From: Betaproteobacteria bacterium
GTDB taxonomy: Bacteria > Pseudomonadota > Gammaproteobacteria > Burkholderiales > Usitatibacteraceae
Reading direction: 5' to 3'
NCBI GenBank assembly: GCA_016708825.1
Contig: JADJEZ010000023.1
Coordinates: forward strand, 62,001-126,000
Length of the DNA stretch: 64,000 bases
The notes beneath the pieces were generated by a model. The model did not search any database and was not told where the DNA came from. It saw nothing but the letters and a program-made list of their open reading frames with translations. Position 1 is the first letter of the stretch. The number at the start of each line of letters is the position of its first letter. Made by a program: the position numbers and the translations under genes. Shown here one piece after another: positions 55,427 through 64,000 of this stretch.

Positions 55427-57295
55427 TCAAGTCGCACCCAGCTTGCAGGCTTCGACGAAGATGTCCTGGAACTCCGGGCGCGTCGCAAGCGCGACATGCT
55501 CGATGTTGCGTGCGATGTCGAAGGCGCGGGAGCGCTCCGTTTCCGACATCAGCGCCATCTGCGCGCCGAGAAGCGCGGTATTGCCGACGTAGCTGACGCG
55601 GGCCGGGGGCACCGGGGGGAGCAGGCCGATCCGGACCGCGCTCTCAATGTTCACGTAGTTTCCGAACCCGCCGGAAAGCATCACCTCCTCGATCTGGTCG
55701 TCGCTCACCCCCATGATCCCCTGCAGCATCACGACGCCGCCGTAGATCGCGGCCTTGGCGAGCTGCAGCTGGCGGATGTCGTTTTGCGTGAGCAGCACGT
55801 CATCCCCGCGCCCGCCCTGCGCGGCATGGACGAGCACGAAGGCGCGGCTCTCACCGTCCTTGACGATGCGCGCCTGCAACCGGTCGGCGATCGGCCGCAC
55901 GCCGGGCCGCCACAGGCGGCCGGCGGAATCGAGGACGCCGGCATCGAGCATCTTCGCGACCGCATCGATCAGCCCGGAGCCGCAGATGCCGATGGCGGGA
56001 GCTTCTCCTATCACCTCGCAGGAAACGTCCTCGCCAATGGAGACCTTTTCGATCGCCCCCACGGCGCCGCGCATCCCGTGCCTCACCTGTCCGCCTTCGA
56101 AGGTCGGGCCCGCGGGCGCCGAGCAGACCAGCAAACGGTCCCGCGAGCCCAGCACGACCTCGCCGTTGGTGCCGATGTCGACCAGGAGACGGATGCCTTC
56201 GCTTTCATGGATGCGCGTGGCGATGATGCCGGCGATCGTGTCGGCGCCTACGAATCCGGCCAGGATCGGCAGCAGGCACACCCGGGCGTTCGGAACCCGC
56301 TTGAGAGGAATCTCGCCTGCCGGAACCGCGATCGGGTCGCGCACCACCGGTGCGTAAGGGGCGAGCCCCACGAAACTCGTGTCGATGCCGAGGAACAGGT
56401 GGTGCATGCACGTATTGCCGGCGACGACGATCTTGTAGATGTGTTCCGGCGCCACTTCCGCCTCACGCGCCATCTTCTCGATGAATTCGTTCACCAGGTT
56501 CAGGATTCGGCCGCGCAGCACCTGCAGCTTCTTCTGGTCGAACTGGGCGTAGGCGATGCGCGACATCAGGTCGCCCCCGTAGACCGCCTGCGGATTGACG
56601 GCGGACATCGAGGCGAGGCTCTCGCCCGTACGCAGGCAATGCAGCGAGCCCACGACGGTGGTCGTGCCGATGTCGAAGGCCAGGCCGAACATCCGCTCGC
56701 TCGTGTCGCCGGCTTCCACGTCGATGATTTCGTCGCGAAAGGTCGTCACCGTGAGCCGGCCGAGTTCCTCGCGCAGGACGGCGGACAGCTTGCGATAGAC
56801 GCCGAACGGTACCTTGCGGGAGATGCCTGCCGGAAGGCAGGCCAAAACCTGCTCGATGTCGGAGGTCTGGTGGTTTTCGTCGTGTGGGGCCTCGGCCCGG
56901 ATCAGGCGCTTTTCTATTCCCGAGTCGAGCGCCAGGACGCCGGGCGAGAAGCCATCCGGGCCGGCGAGAATCTGGTGGCCGAGTTCGTCCCGCTCGGGCA
57001 TGGCCGCGATGCTGCAGTCGGCAACGGCCGGCATCTGGCAGGACAGGCGGAAGCGCTCGCGCACGCCGTCCGGGCCGAGCTGGATCGTGTCATTGAGCGT
57101 GGGCGGGGCGATCTCGCCCGAGAGCACCTTCACCCGGCATGACCGGCACCGCCCTCGCCGCCCGCAGGTCGCCGTGATCTCGATACCGGCCTCGAGGGCC
57201 GCCTCGAGCACCGTCGTGCCGCGCGCGACGTTGCCGTGGGCGAGTACGCGCGAATCCTCCGGGTCGCAGAAGGTGACCTTGACGGTTTGCGTCAT
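55427..57295 (-). CDS. RACo-like corrinoid activation protein (2Fe-2S ferredoxin + ASKHA)
   Basis: This intact 622-residue protein has an N-terminal 2Fe-2S domain (TATCGRRGRCRSCRVKVLSG, fourth Cys in RLSCQMPA), a linker, and a large ATP-binding ASKHA domain of the DUF4445 type (LAFDIGTTTVVGSLHCL, LLVDIGTNGEVVLGSRDRLL, GICGSGLIDAVAKMLDAG, MLSGGFGNYVNIESAVRIGL). RACo proteins use ATP to reduce inactive cob(II)amide to cob(I)amide in corrinoid proteins. Its ATG overlaps the stop of the methyltetrahydrofolate methyltransferase gene. Confidence 0.88.
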   Translation of the reverse strand: MTQTVKVTFCDPEDSRVLAHGNVARGTTVLEAALEAGIEITATCGRRGRCRSCRVKVLSGEIAPPTLNDTIQLGPDGVRERFRLSCQMPAVADCSIAAMPERDELGHQILAGPDGFSPGVLALDSGIEKRLIRAEAPHDENHQTSDIEQVLACLPAGISRKVPFGVYRKLSAVLREELGRLTVTTFRDEIIDVEAGDTSERMFGLAFDIGTTTVVGSLHCLRTGESLASMSAVNPQAVYGGDLMSRIAYAQFDQKKLQVLRGRILNLVNEFIEKMAREAEVAPEHIYKIVVAGNTCMHHLFLGIDTSFVGLAPYAPVVRDPIAVPAGEIPLKRVPNARVCLLPILAGFVGADTIAGIIATRIHESEGIRLLVDIGTNGEVVLGSRDRLLVCSAPAGPTFEGGQVRHGMRGAVGAIEKVSIGEDVSCEVIGEAPAIGICGSGLIDAVAKMLDAGVLDSAGRLWRPGVRPIADRLQARIVKDGESRAFVLVHAAQGGRGDDVLLTQNDIRQLQLAKAAIYGGVVMLQGIMGVSDDQIEEVMLSGGFGNYVNIESAVRIGLLPPVPPARVSYVGNTALLGAQMALMSETERSRAFDIARNIEHVALATRPEFQDIFVEACKLGAT

Positions 57296-58306
57296 CGCGT
57301 CCCGGTTCGCAATGCCTGCTTGGCTCCCCCTCCGGCTGGCGAGGGATTGCGAAGCGCCATCATGTAGCGCATCGCGTTCTCGTCCCGGCCGAGGATGAGG
57401 TCTGAAGCCAGCTTGAACTCCGCGTAGTCCTTCGCCGGATTCTGCACGGGGTCGATCATCAGCGTGTCGCAGCCGGCGAGCACCGAAAGGATGATGAAGG
57501 CGTTGTTCACGACCTTTCGCTGCGGCAGGCCGAACGAGGCATTGCTGTGCCCTCGAAGATGTGCACCTGCGGATAACGCCGCCGGATCTCGCGCACGGCC
57601 TCGAGATAGTGGGAGCCGAACTCACCCCCGGTGGACGCCGGAAACGCCAGGGATCGAGATAGCGGTCGGTCATCTCGATGCCGGCCGCGTCCATCAGTCG
57701 CATCAGCTCCTCGCGGTTCTCGACCCGCTCGTGCTCGTTCTTGGGCATGCCGTCGCGGCCGCTGGCGTTGGCGAACAGCAGCGCGTTCCTGGACTTCGCT
57801 TCCTGGATCAGGCCCTGCCGGCCGTCTTCGAGGTTGACCGAGTTGATGGCCGGGCGGCTGCGGCTGCCGTCGTGCGCGCGCAGTCCGGTCATGATCGTTT
57901 CGGGGTCGGAGGAGTCGATGGCGATGATCGCATCGGTCATGTTCTGCACGACCGGCACCAGCCAGGCCATCGTCTGGTGGCGCACCTCCGGATCCACGGC
58001 GATTTCATCGACGCACAGGTCGATGATGTTGGCCCCGGCAGCGGTCTGCGCGTTGATCAGCCAGGCGATGTAGTCAAGGTCCTTGCGGCGCACGGCATGG
58101 GCCACGTGCGGGATCTGGAAGACACGCAGCTTCGCGGGGTCGGTCGGATAGATGTCCGTGATGTCCATCAGCCGCGTGGCGCCGTCCGGGCCCGCGTAGG
58201 AAACGCCGACCTTGCCGGCTTCGTGCACCACGCGCGGATTGGTGATCTTCAGGCGGCGCGTGGCGTTGAAGTTCTCGCCGATGACTTCCAGCACTCTCTC
58301 GCTCAT
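57292..58306 (-). CDS. Methyltetrahydrofolate:corrinoid methyltransferase (AcsE/MtrH/CmuB-like), two frameshifts
   Basis: This pterin-binding TIM-barrel enzyme moves methyl groups between cobalamin and tetrahydrofolate. It starts MSERVLEVIGENFNATRRLK and shows AGANIIDLCVDEIAVDPEVR, IIAIDSSDPETIMTGLRAHD and INSVNLEDGRQGLIQEAKSR. Shifts near 57645 and 57550 must be repaired to read FPASTGGEFGSHYLEAVREI and HSNASFGLPQRKVVNNAFII. The end, GCDTLMIDPVQNPAKDYAEF, is typical. Corrected length is about 338. In chloromethane users the equivalent step is done by CmuB. Confidence 0.87.
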
Positions 58307-58370
58307 CTCGTGTCTTCTCCAGGGATTTGCCGATTGCGCCCCGCGGCACTCGCATCTCGGGGGCGGGGTT

Positions 58371-59018
58371 TCATGGGGCCGGGCGGAGCCCGAAGAGCCC
58401 GCTGCGCGACATCTTCGGCGTCATCGCGCAGCTTCCATCAAGCAGCCGGGCGGGAGACGTCGCCTCGTCGAACAGCGAAAACAGCGCCTCGTGGTCCTCC
58501 AGCGGCCATTCCACCTTGCGCCCGTCGACACGGGAGGTGTAACCAGGCGCCAATCGGCGCGTGAGCACGAGGCCGTCCCGCGCGGCCTCGCCGTAGAGGT
58601 GATCCTTGAGCAGCCGCGTCGCCTCCTCGATCCCGAGCCATCCGGCGACATCGAGCATGTAGGCCTCGAGCGTCCTGCCGGCCGCGGCGAGGTTCCTCTG
58701 GGTGCTGTCGAATCTCGACCCCAGCGACAGGACGAAGACGGCAACCTCGCCGCATCCGGCGAGATAGGCGCTGAACGTCGGCCCGCGAAACCGCGTCCCG
58801 GTGGAAAGGGCCAGCCCTTCCGGCGTGCAGCTGTCGATCAGGAGGCGTCGATAGGAGGCGCGGGGCGTGGCGGCGGTCATCGCAAGCCCCGCCATGGCCT
58901 GTGCGGTGCGCCGCACCTCGGTCCTGACCGGCATATCCGGTCCGTAGCCGAGAATGCGCAGCACGCGTTCCGGCGAAACCTCGATTCCGCGTGGTGAAAA
59001 GCTTGCCGCTTCTTCCAT
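58371..59018 (-). CDS. Free-standing MetH-type cobalamin activation domain protein
   Basis: From ATG 59018, this 215-residue protein resembles the C-terminal SAM-dependent reactivation domain of methionine synthase without any other MetH domain. It has VFVLSLGSRFDSTQRNLAAA, MLDVAGWLGIEEATRLLKDH, APGYTSRVDGRKVEWPLEDH and the end GSCAMTPKMSRSGLFGLRP. Such proteins are often encoded with corrinoid methyltransferases. It may bind and position the corrinoid protein during reactivation. It stands between the methyltransferase and transporter genes. Confidence 0.78.
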   Translation of the reverse strand: MEEAASFSPRGIEVSPERVLRILGYGPDMPVRTEVRRTAQAMAGLAMTAATPRASYRRLLIDSCTPEGLALSTGTRFRGPTFSAYLAGCGEVAVFVLSLGSRFDSTQRNLAAAGRTLEAYMLDVAGWLGIEEATRLLKDHLYGEAARDGLVLTRRLAPGYTSRVDGRKVEWPLEDHEALFSLFDEATSPARLLDGSCAMTPKMSRSGLFGLRPAP

Positions 59019-59049
59019 CCTGTTCCCGAATGCGACGCGATTCGCGGCC

Positions 59050-59940
59050 TCACACCTGGACGGCATCATCGATCGGTTCCCTGCGCTTGTGGTCCCCGAT
59101 CAGCTGTTCGCGCAGGAATTTCGACAGGTAGTCGATCGCGTAGACAGTCAGGACCACGAAGATGATGATCAGGCACGCTTCGCGCAGCTCATAGGCTCGC
59201 AGGCGATCGCCGAGCAGGAAGCCGATGCCGCCGGCACCGACGATGCCGAGGATGGACGCCGAGCGCACGTTGTGCTCGAACATGTAGAGCGTGTTCGAGA
59301 GCATCATCGGCAGCACTTGCGGCAGGACGCCGAACCAGATCCTGTGCAGCCAGTTGCCGCCGAGAGAGGTCACGCCGTCGATCTGCTTGCGGTCGAGGTT
59401 CTCGATCGCCTCGGAATAGAGCTTCACGAAGGTTCCCGTCTCCACGATGGCGATCGCCATGATCCCGGCGATCGGCCCCAGTCCGACGGCGCGCACGAAG
59501 ATGAGCGCCCAGATCAGGTAGTCGAAGGAGCGGAGCAGGTCGGCGAAGCGGCGCGTGCCGAACTGGACCGGGCGGGAGCGCGTCATGTTCTTCGACGCCA
59601 GGAAACTCAAGGGCATCGCCACGACTGCGCCCAGCAAGGTGCCCAGGAAAGCCATTGCCACGGTCTCGCCGATGGCCTTGAGGAATATCCCCGTGTTATC
59701 GAAGCCCGTTGGCGGAAACATCTGGCCGACGACGGTATCGCCGAACTTCGACACGCCGTGCAGGAAGTCCCCGGAGAAGAAACCGAAACGGTAGAGGCAA
59801 TAAACCGTCAGGCCGGTCGCCCCTCCCCACGTCAACCAGGAGTTGATGCGCTGGCGAAGGGGTGCGGCGAACGCGCCGGGATTTCGCTCGCGTTCCGCGG
59901 CGATGTCCGCTTCGGTGATGCTGGTCAGTCGCGAGCTCAT
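59050..59940 (-). CDS. phnE: PhnE-type ABC transporter permease (second)
   Basis: This 296-residue permease has about six helices. Characteristic segments are FLKAIGETVAMAFLGTLLGA, DYLIWALIFVRAVGLGPIAG, the coupling loop LYSEAIENLDRKQIDGVTSL, GGNWLHRIWFGVLPQVLPMM and LGIVGAGGIGFLLGDRLRAY. It matches phosphonate/phosphite-type PhnE. The preceding gene encodes a second, related permease, so the channel is probably a heterodimer. Confidence 0.9.
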   Translation of the reverse strand: MSSRLTSITEADIAAERERNPGAFAAPLRQRINSWLTWGGATGLTVYCLYRFGFFSGDFLHGVSKFGDTVVGQMFPPTGFDNTGIFLKAIGETVAMAFLGTLLGAVVAMPLSFLASKNMTRSRPVQFGTRRFADLLRSFDYLIWALIFVRAVGLGPIAGIMAIAIVETGTFVKLYSEAIENLDRKQIDGVTSLGGNWLHRIWFGVLPQVLPMMLSNTLYMFEHNVRSASILGIVGAGGIGFLLGDRLRAYELREACLIIIFVVLTVYAIDYLSKFLREQLIGDHKRREPIDDAVQV

Positions 59941-59951
59941 GGTTCCCGGCC

Positions 59952-60853
59952 TCAATGTGAAAAGCTGGCCTTGCCGATGGCGCTGTGCCGGATCTTCTCG
60001 CTCACGATGTCGATGGCCATGATCGTCGCGACGATGATCAGCAGGATGGCGCCGACGTCGCCGAAGTAGAGGAGCTGGACGGCGGTGAAGAGGTCATGGC
60101 CGATGCCGCCCGCGCCGACGAAGCCGACGATCGTGGCACTGCGCACGTTCAGCTCGATGCGCCAGAACGTGTACGAGAGGTAGTTGGGCAGCACCTGGGG
60201 CAGGACGCCGTAGCGCATTTCGTGAAACCAGTTTCCCCCGCCGAGCGCAGGCCGTCGATCGGCAGCGGGCTGATGTTCTCGTTCACCTCCGCGAAAAGCT
60301 TGCCCTGCGCTCCCAGCGTGTGCATGGTTATCGCGAGGATTCCCGCCACCGGCCCGATTCCGAACGCGAACACGAAGAGCAGCGCCCAGACGATGTCCGG
60401 AACCGTGCGCGCGATCTCGAGCGTCCGGCGTGCGATCCAGTAGACGGCGAAGTTGTGCGCCAGGTTGCGCGCGGCGAAGAAGCTGATCGCCCCGCCGATG
60501 AGCGTGCCGAGCGCGGTCGCGAGGTAGGCCATCAGCAGGGTATTGAGCAGGCTTTCGAACCACTCCCCGGCGTTCCAGTACCACGCGGAAAAGTCCTTTC
60601 CGAGCGAATCCAGGTGCAGCGGCGGCAGCATTCTGCCGAGGAACTCCGTCGCGCGGGGTACGCCGTCGAGCAGGACCCCGATGTTGAACTTGGTCGACAC
60701 GACCGAGGCGACCAGGCACAGCAGGAAAGCCGCTCCGAACACCGCGGCGTAGATCCGCTTCTGGCGCCGGTACCCCGCGTACTCCACCTCGAAACGCGCG
60801 GCCACGCCGCCGGGGCCTGGGCCTGCTCTGGGTGGGGTTCCGGTCATCGCCAT
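59952..60853 (-). CDS. phnE: PhnE-type ABC transporter permease (first), one frameshift
   Basis: The product starts MAMTGTPPRAGPGPGGVAAR, with the first helix AAVFGAAFLLCLVASVVSTK, then LLNTLLMAYLATALGTLIGG and DIVWALLFVFAFGIGPVAGI. It shifts frame near 60240, after NENISPLPIDGLRS. The remainder, GNWFHEMRYGVLPQVLPNYL and VGFVGAGGIGHDLFTAVQLL, ends at 59952. Corrected length is about 300. It partners the second PhnE permease. Confidence 0.88.
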
Positions 60854-60930
60854 CGCGTTTTCGCTCTTCGCCGCGTGAAGGGGAAGCGCGGGCCCGGCGC
60901 CCTGCCGGGCCTGCTCTTCGCCACGATCGC

Positions 60931-61869
60931 CTACTTCGCCTTCTTCTTGCGCGCCTCGCGCTCATCGACCGCAGCCTGGCAGATCAGCTCGTAGTCCTTG
61001 TGCTGGATCGGAACCATGCCCCGAGTGCGGCCCTGGGCAATCGCCTCGGCGATCTTCATGTCGTGGTCCTTGAGTTCCACGAACAGCTTCTCGAGATCGT
61101 CGCGCATCGCCTTCGGAAGATCCGTGCGGATGACCACCGGCGGCGAGGGCAGCGTGGGAGAAACCCAGATGACGCGAATCTGCTCGCGCTTGAGCAGGCC
61201 CTTGTTCATCATGGCGCGAAGGTTGCCGATGTTGTCGTCCTTCGAGGTCCACGTGAAGGCAGCGTCGTAGGTCCCGCGGAGCACGCCGAGCACCGCCTGC
61301 GGGTGCCCCCCGGCGAGCGGGCTCTTGAAATACTCGTCTACCGGCTTGCCCATGGCGCGGAACGCCGCGGTCGGGATGAGGTAGCCGGACCCCGACAGCG
61401 GATCGGTGCGGGCTACGACCTTGCCCTTCAGGTCCTCGATGGTCTTGTACGGGCTTTCGGCCTTCACGCCGATGACCGACGTTTACCCCATCGAGCCATC
61501 GGGCTCCATCGCCGCGACCAGCGGTTCGACGCCGCCGTTGCTGTCCATGCGAGTCTGGCAATAGGAGAACCCGCTCAGCCAGGAGAGGTGGATCTGCTTG
61601 GCGATCAGGGCGTTCATCACCCCCGAATAGTCGCTGGCGGTGTAGAGCTCCATCTTTATGCCGAGCTCCTTCTCGGCAAGGCTGATGAACGCATCCATGC
61701 TCTTGACCGTATTGCTCTGGGTCTCGACCGGGATGACCCCGTACTTCACGACCGGATAGTCCTTTTGCCAGCCGCCAACGTACTTGCCTGCGGCCTCCGC
61801 CGGGACCGCTGCCAGGCACAGGAACGCGGCCGCGATGGCCCCCGAAAAATGACGCGAATTGGCGAGCAT
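60931..61869 (-). CDS. phnD: PhnD-type periplasmic substrate-binding protein, in-frame TAA
   Basis: A signal peptide (FSGAIAAAFLCLAAVPAEAA) is followed by VVKYGVIPVETQSNTVKSMD and TASDYSGVMNALIAKQIHLS, typical of PhnD-like proteins. At 61483-61485 a TAA interrupts the frame between PDGSMG and TSVIGVKAESPYKTIEDLKG. The frame continues unchanged afterwards to EREARKKKAK, so this is a point change (probably from a Tyr TAC) and not an indel. Full length would be 312. The ligand is unknown; phosphonates are typical of the family, but context favours a methylated solute. Confidence 0.85.
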
Positions 61870-61984
61870 GATCGTCTCCTCCCTCGTGGTTTGCTCTTCG
61901 GACCGGCTTCTCAGGACCTGCCCAGCTTCGTGCGGGACTCCCGATTTCTTGCGGCTTCCATCCATGCGGCCTGCCGGGCGGCTC

Positions 61985-62857
61985 TCACCTGCCCGCGCCC
62001 ACCCTTTCCTTCGATTCCTCAACGCGATCCACGGCGGATTCAGCGGTTTGCGTGGCCGTGAACGCCAGGTCGACCTCGTCGTCGGCCGGTTCGCCCGCGC
62101 CATGCTCGCCGACGCCGTAGATTTCGCGCGCCATCGCTTCGTTCAACTCCGACGGCAGTCCGTCGAACACGATTTCTCCCTTGCGCATGCCGATGATCCG
62201 GTCGCAATAGTCCTTGGCCGTCTGCAGCAGGTGCAGGTTGCAGATCACGGTGATGCCGTCGTCCTTGTTGATCCGGCGCAGGGCGTCCATCACGATGGAC
62301 GCGTTGCGCAGGTCGAGGGAGGCGATCGGCTCGTCGGCGAGCAGGATCTTGGGCTCCTGGACGAGCGCGCGGGCGATCGCCACGCGCTGCTGCTGTCCTC
62401 CCGACAACTCGTCGGCGCGATGCAGGGCGTGCGACACCATGTCCAGGCGCTGCAGGGCGCGAATGGTGAAGGCGCGATCCCGGGCCGAGAACATCATCAG
62501 CAGGGCCCGCCAGGTCGGGTGATAGCTGATGCGTCCCATCAGGACGTTGGTCATCACCGTGAGGCGGGGCACCAGGTTGAACTGCTGGAAGACCATGGCG
62601 CACTGGGCCCGCCATCGGCGAACGCGGCTGCCCTTGAGCGTACAGACGTCGACTTCGCCGTCGAAAATGCCCTCGGCGAGGATGCGTCCCGCGGTCGGAT
62701 CGGCCAGCCGGTTGATCATGCGAAGGAGCGTCGACTTTCCCGCGCCGGAGCGGCCTATGATGCCGATCATCTGCCCCTTCGGCACTTCGAACGTCACGTT
62801 GTTCACCGCGACAAGGCTACCGAAGGCCTTCGTAAGGCCTTGTACTTTGAGCGTCAC
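61985..62857 (-). CDS. phnC: PhnC-type ABC transporter ATP-binding protein
   Basis: The 290-residue ATPase has Walker A IIGRSGAGKSTLLRMINR, MVFQQFNLVPRLTVMTNVLM, signature ADELSGGQQQRVAIARAL, Walker B ILLADEPIASLDLRNA and switch His in VICNLHLLQTAKDYCD, all matching PhnC. A C-terminal extension of about 40 charged residues is present. The start is GTG 62857. It precedes phnD, phnE and phnE in the same direction. Confidence 0.9.
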   Translation of the reverse strand: MTLKVQGLTKAFGSLVAVNNVTFEVPKGQMIGIIGRSGAGKSTLLRMINRLADPTAGRILAEGIFDGEVDVCTLKGSRVRRWRAQCAMVFQQFNLVPRLTVMTNVLMGRISYHPTWRALLMMFSARDRAFTIRALQRLDMVSHALHRADELSGGQQQRVAIARALVQEPKILLADEPIASLDLRNASIVMDALRRINKDDGITVICNLHLLQTAKDYCDRIIGMRKGEIVFDGLPSELNEAMAREIYGVGEHGAGEPADDEVDLAFTATQTAESAVDRVEESKERVGAGR

Positions 62858-62943
62858 GACCCCTCCTCCGATGCTGCGTTGCGCCGGTACTCGGCGGCGA
62901 TCCTGCGCGTGCTCGTGCCTTCGAAGACTTGCTCCGCCTTTCG

Positions 62944-64000
62944 TCAGGCCGTCACTTTCTCGGCTATCAGCCGTTTGACCAGGTCGACGGCCTCCGGCGC
63001 ATTGTCCCCATACCCGTTGGCGCCGATTTCGGCCGCGAACTCCCTCGACACCGGCGCCCCGCCGCATATCACCGGGATCGTCAGGCCCTCCTTCTTGATC
63101 TGCGCGACGATCAGCTTCATGAACGGCATGGTGGTGGTCAGCAGCGCCGACAGGCCGATGACATCCGCGCCCACCTTGCGTGCCGTCTCGATGATCATCT
63201 CGGCCTTCACGTTGACGCCGAGGTCTATCACCTTGAAACCGGCGCCCTCCAGCATCATGCCCACCAGGTTCTTTCCGATGTCATGCAGGTCGCCGAAGAC
63301 GGTGGCCGTGACAATTATGCCCTTGGGCTCGGCCTTGGTCGCGATGATGATCGGGCGCAGGATTTCCACGCCCTTCTTCATGGCCCTCGCGGCCATGAGC
63401 ATTTCCGGAACGAAGAACTCGCCCGTGGCGAACAGGTCGCCGACCTCGCCCATCGGCGGGATCAGTCCCTCGTCGAGAATCGTGTTGGGCGAATTGCCTT
63501 CCTCGAGGGCCCTGGCCACCAGCTCCGCGCACTGCTCGCCCTCGAACTGCATCACCGAATCGTAGATCTGCTGCATGAGGGGAGCGCGGCCGATGGCCGC
63601 CGTCTCGCGCGCCTTGTCCTTCTCCGCATCCTCGGCGAAGCCCATCCCCATGAAGCCCTTGCCGCCCGCCGATTCCATGGCCACGCCTTCCGGGCCGCTC
63701 AGCACCTGCCCGGCATAGGGTCGCTCCCCGGCGCGGAAGCTCTTGACCGCCTCGATCGCCGCCCGGACATTCTCCACGGGAGTCTGCGCGCTGAAGCTGC
63801 AGAAATAGAGGAAGAACTTCTTTCCGTACGGGCCCGCGGCTGCCCACCTCCATGTACTCGTGCACGCGGCGGGTGATGTCCTCGCGCGATCCCTTCTGCA
63901 GGAGCAGCGTGCCGACGCCGAAGCTGAGCGCACACCCCTTGGTGTCGGCGTACCGGCGGATGCGTTCCGTGCCCACCCGGAAGCAGTCGGCATCCTGCAC
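62944..64000 (-). CDS. CmuA-like methyltransferase/corrinoid-binding fusion protein (N-terminus off window)
   Basis: The gene enters from the right edge. Its first visible part (ERIRRYADTKGCALSFGVGT, then KGSREDITRRVHEYMEVG) and, after a frameshift near 63840, KKFFLYFCSFSAQTPVENVR match the end of a uroporphyrinogen-decarboxylase-type methyltransferase domain. Without a stop it continues into a corrinoid domain: a helical cap (EEGNSPNTILDEGLIPPMGE) and the B12 motif VFGDLHDIGKNLVGMMLEGA with DxHxxG, then GADVIGLSALLTTTMPFMK. The order methyltransferase then corrinoid domain is that of chloromethane dehalogenase CmuA. About 350 residues are visible. Confidence 0.82.
   Translation of the reverse strand, partial: CRMPTASGWARNASAGTPTPRGVRSASASARCSCRRDRARTSPAACTSTWRWAAAGPYGKKFFLYFCSFSAQTPVENVRAAIEAVKSFRAGERPYAGQVLSGPEGVAMESAGGKGFMGMGFAEDAEKDKARETAAIGRAPLMQQIYDSVMQFEGEQCAELVARALEEGNSPNTILDEGLIPPMGEVGDLFATGEFFVPEMLMAARAMKKGVEILRPIIIATKAEPKGIIVTATVFGDLHDIGKNLVGMMLEGAGFKVIDLGVNVKAEMIIETARKVGADVIGLSALLTTTMPFMKLIVAQIKKEGLTIPVICGGAPVSREFAAEIGANGYGDNAPEAVDLVKRLIAEKVTA

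Noticed and set aside
61483..61485. Stop-codon recoding (selenocysteine or pyrrolysine) in phnD
   Set aside because: The codon is TAA, which neither system uses, and no SECIS-like structure or pyl gene is visible.

Overview
The window reads as a GC-rich (roughly 68%) betaproteobacterial chromosome segment. The supporting signs are a complete System I cytochrome c maturation operon in the order ccmIABCDEFGH, an OmpR/EnvZ pair, a DksA that lacks most zinc-finger cysteines, liv transporter modules carrying acyl-CoA ligases, and a liu-type leucine/isoleucine catabolic cluster. I cannot name the genus. No rRNA, tRNA, CRISPR array or insertion sequence was seen.

Layout. Positions 1-2110 (minus) hold a b-type membrane cytochrome and a fused FHA-like/transmembrane/multiheme c cytochrome. 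Positions 2277-9388 (plus) hold the complete ccm operon. Positions 9705-13415 (minus) hold a damaged lemA/TPM-domain operon, then udg, rimI and tsaB. Positions 13536-16746 (minus) hold a DUF1501/DUF1800 pair and a secreted EF-hand protein. Positions 16937-19852 (plus) hold ompR-envZ, a tiny Cys-rich protein and a secreted protein. Positions 19853-25090 (minus) hold a coupled set of lipoprotein hydrolase, NatA/NatB-type exporter and DinG-type helicase. Positions 25154-27965 hold housekeeping genes up to dksA. Positions 28255-32169 hold an Fbp-type ferric iron importer whose binding-protein gene is inverted. Positions 32199-40507 (minus) hold a complete branched-chain-type ABC importer (livFKMHG order) flanked by two AMP-forming ligases, with a divergent Crp/Fnr regulator. 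Positions 42404-51164 (plus) hold acyl-CoA catabolism: SDR, isovaleryl-CoA dehydrogenase, two thiolases, a second acyl-CoA dehydrogenase, methylcrotonyl-CoA carboxylase beta subunit and enoyl-CoA hydratase. Positions 51198-53929 (minus) hold small accessory genes.

The most interesting stretch is 54139-64000. A two-domain methyltransferase/corrinoid protein with the architecture of chloromethane dehalogenase CmuA runs off the right edge. It is followed by a PhnCDEE-type ABC importer, a free-standing MetH-type activation-domain protein, a CmuB/AcsE-like methyltetrahydrofolate methyltransferase and a RACo-like ferredoxin/ASKHA corrinoid activator. A MetF-like reductase lies on the opposite strand next to a small 'virulence factor' domain protein. 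Together these look like a complete route that takes up a soluble methylated compound, moves its methyl group to cobalamin and then tetrahydrofolate, and oxidises it. The combination with a phosphonate-type importer suggests a substrate other than chloromethane.

Caution: about twenty otherwise well-conserved genes are broken by single-base frameshifts, mostly in G/C runs, and one by an in-frame TAA. Their number, and the fact that they hit essential genes such as tsaB and dksA, point to consensus errors in the assembly more than to real gene decay. Coordinates of affected genes span the whole intended gene.
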